A stretch of DNA of 8,079 nt. Origin: Lawsonibacter sp. Lineage in GTDB: Bacteria > Bacillota > Clostridia > Oscillospirales > Oscillospiraceae. Numbering within the stretch: the first letter of the stretch is position 1; each line of letters opens with the position of its first letter. The stretch lies in contig JAAWNI010000098.1 of NCBI GenBank assembly GCA_022798855.1, forward strand, positions 1 to 8,079. The letters run 5' to 3'. Shown one piece after another: positions 1 to 5,673 of the stretch. Under the pieces are notes generated by a model. It was not told the DNA's origin and did not search any database. It saw nothing but the letters and a program-made list of their open reading frames with translations. The position numbers and the translations under genes are program-made.

Positions 1-1
1 C

Positions 2-991
2 TCCGACGCCGCCTCCTCCGTGGTCACCCTCATCGGCTTCCGGCTGGCCAGCCAGGAGGCCGACGAGGAGCACCCCTTCGGCCACGGCCGGATGGAGTAT
101 CTGGCGGGGCTGGTGGTGTCCATGCTCATCCTGCTTGTGGGGGTGGAGCTGGCGCAGTCCTCCTTCCAGAAGATCCTCCACCCGGAGCCGGTGGACTTCT
201 CCACCCTGTCGGCGGTCATTCTGGCCGTTTCCATCGGGGTAAAGCTGTGGATGTTCTGGTTTAACCGGGGGCTGTCCCAGGCCATCCAGTCCGCCGCCCT
301 GGCCGCCACCGCCTCCGACTCCCTGTCCGACTCCGCCGGCACCGGCACCCTGCTGCTGGGCCTGCTGGCCGGCCGCTATCTGAACCTCCCCCTGGACGGT
401 TGGCTGGGCCTGGGGGTGGCCCTCTTCATCCTGCGCACCGGCTGGACCGCCGCCAAGGAGACCATTGACCCCCTTCTGGGCCGGCCTATGGACCGGGCCC
501 TGGCCGCCGACATCGACCGGATCGTCCTGGGGCACGACTACATACTGGGCATCCACGACCTGGTATACCACGACTACGGCCCCGGCCGGGCCATGATGTC
601 CCTCCATGCGGAGGTGCCCGCCGACGGCAACTTTTTGGAAATCCACGACGTCATCGACCACATCGAGCGGGAGCTGAAGGCCAAGCACCACGTGGAGGCC
701 TGCATCCACATGGACCCGGTGGTCCGGGACAGCCGTACCGACGCCCTCCGCCTCCAGGTGGCGGGCCTGGCCCGGGCGCTGGACCCCGCCCTCACCATCC
801 ACGACTTCCGCGTCACCGCCGGACCCATCCACACCAACGTCCTCTTCGACGTGGTGGTGCCTTACGGCTTCCGGCTGACCGACGCCCAGGTGCGGGGAGA
901 GCTGTCCAACCGGGTGAAGGAGCTCTCCGACCGGTATTTCGCCGTGATCCAGGTGGACCACTCCTACGTGGAGGGGCAAAAAGAGGTGTAA
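2..991 (+). CDS. Cation diffusion facilitator (CDF) transporter, 5' end cut by window; likely divalent metal (possibly Mn2+) efflux
   Basis: A metal/proton antiporter of the inner membrane that exports divalent cations. The frame is already open at base 2, so the start and about the first two membrane segments lie outside. Numbering from the first visible codon: SDAASS at the end of TM2, the family signature HPFGHGRMEY at 24-33, TM3 about 35-50, TM4 about 68-86, TM5 with D106 and D110 (DSLSD), and TM6 about 131-147. A cytoplasmic dimerisation domain covers about 181-240. A second, similar domain follows at about 263-322, so the C-terminus is longer than in minimal CDFs such as YiiP. TM5 carries an Asp-x3-Asp pair rather than the His-x3-Asp typical of zinc exporters, and D2 of SDAASS could be the Asp of an Asn-x3-Asp site in TM2. 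This resembles the N/D/D/D site of MntE-type manganese exporters; the metal is inferred. The family call is firm. The gene ends 153 bp before the response regulator. Confidence 0.93.
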   Translation, partial: SDAASSVVTLIGFRLASQEADEEHPFGHGRMEYLAGLVVSMLILLVGVELAQSSFQKILHPEPVDFSTLSAVILAVSIGVKLWMFWFNRGLSQAIQSAALAATASDSLSDSAGTGTLLLGLLAGRYLNLPLDGWLGLGVALFILRTGWTAAKETIDPLLGRPMDRALAADIDRIVLGHDYILGIHDLVYHDYGPGRAMMSLHAEVPADGNFLEIHDVIDHIERELKAKHHVEACIHMDPVVRDSRTDALRLQVAGLARALDPALTIHDFRVTAGPIHTNVLFDVVVPYGFRLTDAQVRGELSNRVKELSDRYFAVIQVDHSYVEGQKEV

Positions 992-1002
992 TTTACAGAT
1001 TA

Positions 1003-1033
1003 TTCACCCAAGCTTTTCAATCTGAGTTATAAT
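1003..1033 (+). promoter_or_regulatory. Candidate sigma-A promoter for the response regulator operon
   Basis: A perfect TATAAT lies at 1028-1033 in a locally A/T-rich patch just after the transporter stop codon. The best -35 match is TTCACC at 1003-1008, with a 19-bp spacer, so that half is weak. A start near 1040 would give a leader of about 105 nt containing two palindromic hairpins before the regulator's ATG. Confidence 0.45.
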
Positions 1034-1048
1034 TAAGAGGTACAATTC

Positions 1049-1118
1049 TGTAGGGGCGGACATTGTCCGCCCGCTCTGTCCCAAACGCTGTGGACGGGCG
1101 CGCATTGCGCGCCCCTGC
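1049..1118. repeat. Pair of facing palindromic repeats (BIME-like element 1)
   Basis: Two perfect 9-bp-arm palindromes with a 1-nt centre lie 23 bp apart. The left one has arms 1054-1062 (GGGCGGACA) and 1064-1072. The right one has arms 1096-1104 (GGGCGCGCA) and 1106-1114. Each has an asymmetric edge: the left copy opens with GTAGGGG on the plus strand, and the right copy opens with GCAGGGG on the minus strand, so the two face each other. The arm sequences differ but the edges and geometry match. The same arrangement recurs at 3384-3484. Neither hairpin is followed by a T-run, so they are poor intrinsic terminators. The element lies inside the probable leader of the response regulator gene, ending 26 nt before its ATG. 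Confidence 0.8.
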
Positions 1119-1144
1119 AAGCGAAGAAAACGAGGTGCCGTTTT

Positions 1145-1837
1145 ATGTCAAAAAAGGTCCTGATCGTGGAGGACGACGCCAACATCGCCGAGCTGCTCCA
1201 TCTCTACCTGGAGAAGGAGGGCTTTGAGACTCAGGTGGCCAAGGACGGCGGCAAAGGTGTGGAGCTGTTCCGCTCCTACCAGCCCGACCTGGTGCTGCTG
1301 GACATCATGCTGCCCATCATGGACGGCTGGTCCGTGCTGAAAAAAATCCGGGAGGGGGACAAGACCCCGGTCATCATGCTCACCGCCAAGGGGGAGACGG
1401 AGGACAAGGTCTCCGGCCTGGAGCAGGGGGCGGACGACTACATCGTCAAGCCCTTCGAGATGAAGGAGGTGCTGGCCCGCATCCGGGCGGTGCTTCGCCG
1501 GGCCGGCTCCGAGGAGGAGGCGGGGGAGAAAAAGCTCTCCTTTGACAAGCTGGTCATCAACCTGGACTCCTACGAGCTGCTGGTGGACGGCCAGCGGGTG
1601 GACACCCCGCCCAAGGAGCTGGAGCTGCTGTTCCACCTGGCGTCCTCCCCCAACCGGGTGTTCACCCGGAACCAGCTGCTGGACGAGGTGTGGGGCTTCG
1701 ACTACTTTGGCGACAGCCGCACTGTGGACGTACACATCAAGCGCCTGCGGGAGAAGCTGGAGGACGTGAGCGGCCAGTGGCGGCTGAAAACCGTGTGGGG
1801 CGTGGGCTATAAGTTCGAGCTGGGCGCGGCAGGCTAG
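1145..1837 (+). CDS. OmpR/PhoB-family DNA-binding response regulator
   Basis: Cytoplasmic transcription factor activated by phosphotransfer from a histidine kinase, almost certainly the one encoded next. The receiver domain (about 1-120) has every key residue: acidic pocket D10 and D11, phospho-acceptor D53 in LLDIMLP, T80 in the LTA motif and K102 in VKPF. A linker rich in Glu (123-128) leads to a winged-helix domain (about 131-226), with the recognition helix around R192-L205 (TVDVHIKRLREKL) and the C-terminal wing at WGVGYKF. At 230 residues it is full length for the family. The ATG is supported by GAGGTG at 1132-1137, 7 nt upstream. It is separated from the kinase gene by 61 bp, consistent with co-transcription. 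PhoB, WalR and CssR share this architecture, and the target cannot be told from sequence; HtrA downstream suggests envelope stress. Confidence 0.96.
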   Translation: MSKKVLIVEDDANIAELLHLYLEKEGFETQVAKDGGKGVELFRSYQPDLVLLDIMLPIMDGWSVLKKIREGDKTPVIMLTAKGETEDKVSGLEQGADDYIVKPFEMKEVLARIRAVLRRAGSEEEAGEKKLSFDKLVINLDSYELLVDGQRVDTPPKELELLFHLASSPNRVFTRNQLLDEVWGFDYFGDSRTVDVHIKRLREKLEDVSGQWRLKTVWGVGYKFELGAAG

Positions 1838-1846
1838 GTTCTGCCT

Positions 1847-1873
1847 GTAGGGCGCGCCGGCCCCGGCGTACCG
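1847..1873 (+). repeat. Single degraded copy of the palindromic repeat
   Basis: The gap between regulator and kinase opens with GTAGGG followed by CGCGCCGG, a CC centre and CCGGCGTACC. This is an imperfect palindrome with the same GTAGGG edge as the copies at 1050 and 3484. It ends 12 nt before the kinase Shine-Dalgarno sequence and has no T-run. It appears to be a solitary, decayed member of the same family. Confidence 0.55.
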
Positions 1874-1898
1874 ATCAACTGAAACGAGGTGGTATCCC

Positions 1899-3341
1899 GT
1901 GCGTTCCCTCTACCGCCGCCAGCTGACCATGATGGTCTGCATTATGCTGGTGTCCTTCACCCTGCTGGCGGGGGCCTTCATGCTGCTGTCTTACCGCTAT
2001 ATCATCGGGGAGACCCGGGACTCGGTGGAGCGCAACGCGGGGTATATCTCCAACTTCACCTCCGCCTACTACCGGCGGTATCTCACCCTGGATATCCAGG
2101 ACGAGTTTTACAGCAGCTATGTGGCCACCATCGCTATGATTTCCAACTCCAACATCATTGTGGCCGACCCGGAGGGCAAAATCCTCTACGCCACCTCCGA
2201 CGGGCGGTTCTACGACTACACGGACATCACGATTCCGGAAAACATCCTGGCCCAGGTGCTGAACGAGGGCGCCTTCAACGGCATGACCAACCTGGGCGGC
2301 ATCTACTCCGAGCGCCGGTATCTCTCCGCCCTCCGGGTCACCAACCAGGTGGGCAATCTCTCCCTCACCCAGGGGATCGTGCTGGTGGCGGCTGACGCTT
2401 CCAACCTGTCCGAGATGTGGGCCTCTACCGCTACCATCTTTTTCTTCTCCGCCGTGGTGGTGTTCCTCATCTCCGTCATCGCCAGCACCCTGACCTCCGC
2501 CTATCAGACCCGGCCCCTCATCGAGATGGCGGAAGCCGCCCGAAAGTTCGGCCAGGGGGAGTTTGACGTGCGGGTCACCGGCTACGAGGACCGGGGGGAC
2601 GAGGTGAGCGCCCTGGCCGAGGCCTTCAACTCCATGGCCAACTCCCTGGAGAAGGTGGAGAGCCAGCGGGCGGAGTTCATCGCCAACGTCTCCCACGAGC
2701 TGAAAACCCCCATGACCACCATCGCCGGCTTTGCCGAGGGGATTTTGGACGGCACCATCCCCCCGGACCGGGAGAAGGAATACCTGCAAATCGTGGTGTC
2801 TGAGACCCGCCGGCTCAGCCGCCTGGTGCGGCGGATGCTGGACCTGTCCCGGCTCAACGCTCTGACCCAGAGCACCGTCACCGCCCAGGAGACATTCGAC
2901 CTCACCGAGGTTATGTCCCAGGTCCTCATCAGCCTGGAGACGAAAATCACCGACCGCCAGCTGGATGTGGAGGTGAAGATGCCGGAGGGCAAGCTGATGG
3001 TGTGGGGCGACCCGGACGCCATCACCCAGGTGTGCTACAACCTGCTGGACAACGCCGCCAAATTCGCCGCCCCCGGCACCGCTATCACCGCCCAGATCAC
3101 CAAGAAGGACGGCAAGGCCCATGTCACCATCCGCAACCTGGGGGCCACCATCCCCCCCGACGAGCTGCCCCTGCTCTTCGAGCGGTTCCACAAAGCGGAT
3201 TACTCCCGCTCTATGGACCGGGAGGGGGTGGGCCTGGGGCTGTATATTGTCAAGACCATCCTGGGCAATCTAAAGGAAAACATCACTGTCGCCAGCGAGG
3301 ACGGCGTGACCCAGTTCCAGTTTACCTTGACGCTGGCGTGA
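1899..3341 (+). CDS. Membrane sensor histidine kinase (HAMP, HisKA, HATPase_c)
   Basis: Autophosphorylating membrane sensor, partner of the preceding regulator. The GTG start is chosen because GAGGTGG at 1886-1892 sits 6 nt upstream and the product begins with a short basic stretch before TM1 (about 10-32). An extracellular sensor of about 140 residues (34-175) includes NIIVADPEGKILYATSDG, a pattern like PDC/Cache sensor folds. TM2 is about 178-200, HAMP about 202-255, and HisKA has the phospho-acceptor H266 in SHELKTP. The ATPase domain shows the N box (N381, N385), the F box FERF (427-430) and the G2 box GVGLGL (443-448). The G1 box reads N413-L-G-A-T-I instead of the classical D-x-G-x-G. 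Related kinases such as VanS also have Asn there, so activity is expected. The 480-residue length is normal. The signal sensed is unknown. Confidence 0.95.
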   Translation: MRSLYRRQLTMMVCIMLVSFTLLAGAFMLLSYRYIIGETRDSVERNAGYISNFTSAYYRRYLTLDIQDEFYSSYVATIAMISNSNIIVADPEGKILYATSDGRFYDYTDITIPENILAQVLNEGAFNGMTNLGGIYSERRYLSALRVTNQVGNLSLTQGIVLVAADASNLSEMWASTATIFFFSAVVVFLISVIASTLTSAYQTRPLIEMAEAARKFGQGEFDVRVTGYEDRGDEVSALAEAFNSMANSLEKVESQRAEFIANVSHELKTPMTTIAGFAEGILDGTIPPDREKEYLQIVVSETRRLSRLVRRMLDLSRLNALTQSTVTAQETFDLTEVMSQVLISLETKITDRQLDVEVKMPEGKLMVWGDPDAITQVCYNLLDNAAKFAAPGTAITAQITKKDGKAHVTIRNLGATIPPDELPLLFERFHKADYSRSMDREGVGLGLYIVKTILGNLKENITVASEDGVTQFQFTLTLA

Positions 3342-3383
3342 CGCTGCCTTCCCGGCCCGCGCGGCGGACGCCGGCATGACTGC

Positions 3384-3484
3384 GCAGGGACACGGCTTGC
3401 CGTGTCCGCCCCGTCCGGCAAAACGGCCCAGCTTGTTGTATCCGTCCCGTCTGCCAAAGCGGCCACGGCAAGCCGTGGCCCTAC
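3384..3484. repeat. Pair of facing palindromic repeats (BIME-like element 2)
   Basis: Left palindrome: arms 3388-3396 (GGACACGGC) and 3399-3407, centre TT. Right palindrome: arms 3461-3469 (GGCCACGGC) and 3472-3480, centre AA. Reading inwards from each outer edge, the left copy starts GCAGGG and the right copy (minus strand) starts GTAGGG. Both then continue with a CACGGCTTGCCGTG core and close with CCGC, differing at only three aligned positions over 26. Between them lies an imperfect direct repeat: 3405-3428 and 3441-3464 match at 20 of 24 positions, 36 bp apart. The layout matches element 1. It fills most of the 178-bp gap between kinase and protease genes. Confidence 0.82.
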
Positions 3485-3507
3485 CGATATATCCAATATC
3501 CAAATCC

Positions 3508-3514
3508 GGAGGTG
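3508..3514 (+). promoter_or_regulatory. Ribosome binding site that fixes the HtrA start
   Basis: GGAGGTG lies 5 nt before the ATG at 3520. It decides against the upstream in-frame ATG at 3376, which has no comparable site and whose reading frame would run straight through the paired palindromic repeats. Confidence 0.88.
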
Positions 3515-3519
3515 CCGCT

Positions 3520-4761
3520 ATGGACAACCAAAACGACGGCCTGTGGCAGGGCGGGCCCTGGGAGCAGCCCTCCCCGGCCTTTCCCAACCCCCCCGCCGTC
3601 CGCCTTCCCAAGGCCGTGTCCCGCCGCTCGGTGCTGCGGCCCCGGCGGCGCGGGCGGCGGTGGCCCTGGTTCCTGGGGCTGTTCACCTTGATCGCGGTAA
3701 TCTGCCTGTCCACCGTCCTGCTGGACCGGTATTTCAGGCCCAGGCTCATTCTACAGGACCATTTCCCCTCCATCGGCGGCGACGGCTTTTACCACCAGGA
3801 GGACGAGGAGGAGTACAGCACCGAGCCCCCCTCCATCCCCCGGGCGGAGACAGGCACCGGCGTAACGGTGCCGTTGGAGCCGCCCCAGGGGGAAAAGCTG
3901 GACTACATCCAGATCTATCAGCGGGCCCTCCCCTCCGCCGTCTCCATCGAGGCCCTCACCGGCCAGGGTGGCAGCGCTGGCAGCGGCGTGGTCCTCACCC
4001 AGGACGGCTATATCATCACCAACGCCCACGTGGTGGCCGGGGCCAGCGAGGTCCGGGTGATCTTCCACAACAACCAGAGGATGTCCGCCAGCCTGGTGGG
4101 CTTCGACGCGGCGGAGGACCTGGCCGTTTTGAAGGTGGACGCCCAGGGGCTGACCCCCGCGCGGTTCGGCGACTCCAACACCCTCCAGGTGGGCGAGCCG
4201 GTGGCCGCTCTGGGCGACTCCCTGGGCTACCGGGCCACCCTTACCAACGGGATCGTCTCCTCCCTGGTCCGGGAGGTGGAGGTGGACGGCATCACGATGG
4301 CGCTGATCCAGACCAGCGCCGCCATCAACTTCGGCAACTCCGGCGGCCCCCTGCTCAACCAGTACGGCCAGGTGATGGGGATAAACACCATTAAAATCGT
4401 CACCGAGGACGGCTCCGCGGAGGGGCTGGGCTTCGCCATCCCCTCCGCCCGGATCAAGTATGTGGCCGACCGGCTTATCGCCGGGGAGGAGGTCCAGACC
4501 GGCGTGTTCGGCTTCACCGTCAACACCGTCCCTGTGGAGGGCGGCGGGCTGGAGCTGATCGACGTGGAGGAGGACAGCGGCGCCTGGGCCAGCGGCCTGC
4601 GGCCCGGCGACATCCTGGCCGCCGCCAACGGCGCGCCCATCTCCGGAATCGAGGACCTGACCCTGGTCAAGCTGGGCTTGGGCCCTGGCGACACCGTCTC
4701 CCTTACCTACCTGCGGAACGGGGAGCGCTTTACTGTGGATGTGGCGCTGATTGCCCGGTGA
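3520..4761 (+). CDS. HtrA/DegP-type membrane-anchored serine protease with PDZ domain
   Basis: Surface quality-control protease that degrades misfolded exported proteins. With the ATG at 3520 the product is 413 residues. It has a Pro- and Arg-rich cytoplasmic tail (1-48), one membrane anchor (about 50-68), an acidic extracellular linker (about 69-127 with QEDEEEYSTE), a trypsin-like domain (about 128-310) and one PDZ domain (about 328-409). The catalytic triad is complete: H170 (TNAHVV), D200 (AEDLAVL) and S274 (GNSGGP). The 30- and 74-residue spacing resembles that of DegP. This N-anchored, single-PDZ form is the usual Gram-positive type (Bacillus HtrA/HtrB). It follows a two-component pair on the same strand, as expected for a protease controlled by envelope stress. 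The 178-bp gap may hold its own promoter, but I see no convincing one. The family is certain; its regulation is inferred. Confidence 0.95.
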   Translation: MDNQNDGLWQGGPWEQPSPAFPNPPAVRLPKAVSRRSVLRPRRRGRRWPWFLGLFTLIAVICLSTVLLDRYFRPRLILQDHFPSIGGDGFYHQEDEEEYSTEPPSIPRAETGTGVTVPLEPPQGEKLDYIQIYQRALPSAVSIEALTGQGGSAGSGVVLTQDGYIITNAHVVAGASEVRVIFHNNQRMSASLVGFDAAEDLAVLKVDAQGLTPARFGDSNTLQVGEPVAALGDSLGYRATLTNGIVSSLVREVEVDGITMALIQTSAAINFGNSGGPLLNQYGQVMGINTIKIVTEDGSAEGLGFAIPSARIKYVADRLIAGEEVQTGVFGFTVNTVPVEGGGLELIDVEEDSGAWASGLRPGDILAAANGAPISGIEDLTLVKLGLGPGDTVSLTYLRNGERFTVDVALIAR

Positions 4762-4763
4762 GG

Positions 4764-4819
4764 TTTTCTTTTCTTTCTTTTAAAAAAGAAAGAAAAGAAA
4801 CAAAAGAAAGAAAATTTTT
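4764..4819. repeat. A/T-rich pyrimidine/purine inverted repeat plus direct repeat
   Basis: Bases 4765-4781 (TTTCTTTTCTTTCTTTT) and 4784-4800 form a perfect 17-bp inverted repeat with a 2-nt centre. The purine arm is then partly repeated: AAAAGAAAGAAAA occurs at 4784-4796 and again at 4802-4814, followed by TTTTT. The pyrimidine arm can therefore pair with either purine copy, giving two mutually exclusive hairpins. The base composition contrasts sharply with the GC-rich genes on both sides. Confidence 0.85.
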
Positions 4820-4820
4820 C

Positions 4821-4843
4821 GCAAAACTTCGTTTTGCTTGTTT
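4821..4843 (+). terminator. Probable intrinsic terminator after htrA-like gene
   Basis: Arms 4821-4827 (GCAAAAC) and 4831-4837 (GTTTTGC) enclose a TTC loop and are followed by TTGTTT. The stem is short and mostly A:T and the T-run is interrupted, so it may work together with the long A/T hairpin just upstream. It sits between the protease gene and the separate NUDIX operon, where a terminator is expected. Confidence 0.5.
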
Positions 4844-4888
4844 AGATGTATTGAGATTTTCGAATAACCCCTGGAAAGAGGAGATACT

Positions 4889-5356
4889 ATGGTCAACACC
4901 ACCCTCTGCTACATCCGGCGGGGAAATGAATATTTAATGCTCCACCGGGTAAAAAAAGAGAATGACCTGAACCGGGACAAGTGGATTGGGATCGGGGGCA
5001 AGTTTTTGGACAAGGAGAGCCCCGAGGACTGCCTGCTCCGGGAGGTGGAGGAGGAAACCGGCCTGACCCTCACCCAATACCAGTACCGGGGCGTGGTCAC
5101 CTTCGTCTCCGACCGCTGGCCCACCGAGTATATGCACCTGTTCACCGCCGACGGCTTCACCGGGGACCTGCGGGAGTGCGGCGAGGGGGTGCTGGAGTGG
5201 CTCCCCCGGGAGCGGCTCCTGGAAATCCCCCACTGGGAGGGGGACGCCATCTTTTTGGACCTGATCTGGCGGGACGCCCCCTTTTTCTCCCTGAAGGTCT
5301 GCTACGAGGGGGACCGGCTGGCGGGCGCTGTACTCAACGGCCGGAGCATCAAATAA
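4889..5356 (+). CDS. NUDIX hydrolase, MutT-like (possible 8-oxo-dGTP diphosphatase)
   Basis: Cytoplasmic, metal-dependent pyrophosphatase that cleaves nucleoside diphosphates linked to another group. The 23-residue NUDIX box is complete: G37, E43, then R51-E52-V-E-E55-E56-T-G58-L, matching Gx5Ex7REUxEExGU. E52, E55 and E56 are the expected metal ligands. The N-terminal strand (TTLCYIRRGNEYLMLHR) and the KWIGIGGK lead-in are typical of MutT/NUDT1-like sanitising enzymes that hydrolyse oxidised dGTP. The substrate is inferred, as this superfamily is broad. At 155 residues it is full length. AGAGGAG at 4877-4883 sits 5 nt before the ATG. It is probably first in a two-gene operon with the small protein 27 nt downstream, since a terminator-like region separates it from the protease. 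Confidence 0.93.
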   Translation: MVNTTLCYIRRGNEYLMLHRVKKENDLNRDKWIGIGGKFLDKESPEDCLLREVEEETGLTLTQYQYRGVVTFVSDRWPTEYMHLFTADGFTGDLRECGEGVLEWLPRERLLEIPHWEGDAIFLDLIWRDAPFFSLKVCYEGDRLAGAVLNGRSIK

Positions 5357-5383
5357 ACCATCTGGGAAAGGAGTTTACCGAGG

Positions 5384-5626
5384 ATGAAACCGGAATACGC
5401 CAATTCCTTTGGCCTGCGCAAGGTATCCGACAAGGAGGGGGAGCTTTTAGAGGTCACCCTGGACATCGCTTTCAAGTATATGGAAAACGCCATGACGGTC
5501 AACGCAAAGGGCGGGCTTGAGAACGTGGCCACCCCCGCCGCCGAGCCCGTGGCTTCCATCGTCATGAACCGGCAGAGCGCCATCTCCCTGCGGAACCTGC
5601 TGATCCAGACACTGGGAACTGAATAA
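5384..5626 (+). CDS. Small conserved-looking protein, 80 residues, function unknown
   Basis: I do not recognise this gene with certainty. It has a good ribosome site (GAAAGGAG, 5366-5373, about 10 nt before the ATG) and lies 27 nt after the NUDIX stop on the same strand. A strong terminator follows its stop by 5 nt, so it is expressed as the last gene of a short operon. There is no signal peptide or membrane segment, so it should be cytoplasmic. The pattern YANSFGLRK...ELLEVTLDIAF followed by VASIVMNRQSAISLRNLLIQTL resembles the small DUF3467 family (a YAN motif, a hydrophobic strand, then a final helix after a 'V-S-x-x-x-A' stretch). That is a weak similarity by eye. The middle segment (about 43-56) is Gly/Ala/Pro-rich and probably a loop. 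Gene reality is well supported; the role is unknown. Confidence 0.8.
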   Translation: MKPEYANSFGLRKVSDKEGELLEVTLDIAFKYMENAMTVNAKGGLENVATPAAEPVASIVMNRQSAISLRNLLIQTLGTE

Positions 5627-5631
5627 ACGCC

Positions 5632-5662
5632 AATCCCGCGGCCCTCCAGCCGCGGGATTTTT
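5632..5662 (+). terminator. Strong intrinsic terminator between convergent operons
   Basis: An 11-bp perfect stem (5632-5642 with 5649-5659, core AATCCCGCGGC) closes a 6-nt loop, and TTTTT runs from 5658 to 5662. It ends the NUDIX/small-protein operon. The LCP gene converges on it from the other side and may share the hairpin, although the minus-strand copy lacks a clean T-run. Confidence 0.93.
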
Positions 5663-5673
5663 GATACAGTTCC

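Noticed and set aside
1049..1118. Palindromes as an intrinsic terminator of the CDF gene
   Set aside because: Neither hairpin is followed by a T-run on either strand, and a TATAAT precedes them, so they lie in a leader rather than at a transcript end.
1875..3191. 438-residue open frame on the minus strand over the kinase gene
   Set aside because: It is rich in Gly, His, Asp and Val in a repetitive low-complexity way, has no recognisable domain, and lies entirely antisense to a kinase with all motifs intact. Long antisense frames are expected in GC-rich DNA.
3384..3484. CRISPR array or tandem phage attachment sites
   Set aside because: Only two palindromes, in opposite orientation, with a degenerate internal repeat. 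There are no regularly spaced identical repeats, cas genes or integrase.
3402..4394. 330-residue plus-strand frame overlapping the protease
   Set aside because: It is rich in Arg, Pro and Gly, as expected for an out-of-frame reading of GC-rich codons, and the overlapping protease frame carries the full catalytic triad.
4838..4867. Promoter for the NUDIX operon (TTGTTT, 18 bp, GAATAA)
   Set aside because: The -10 half matches the consensus poorly, and other weak placements in this A/T-rich gap are equally good, so no site can be assigned.
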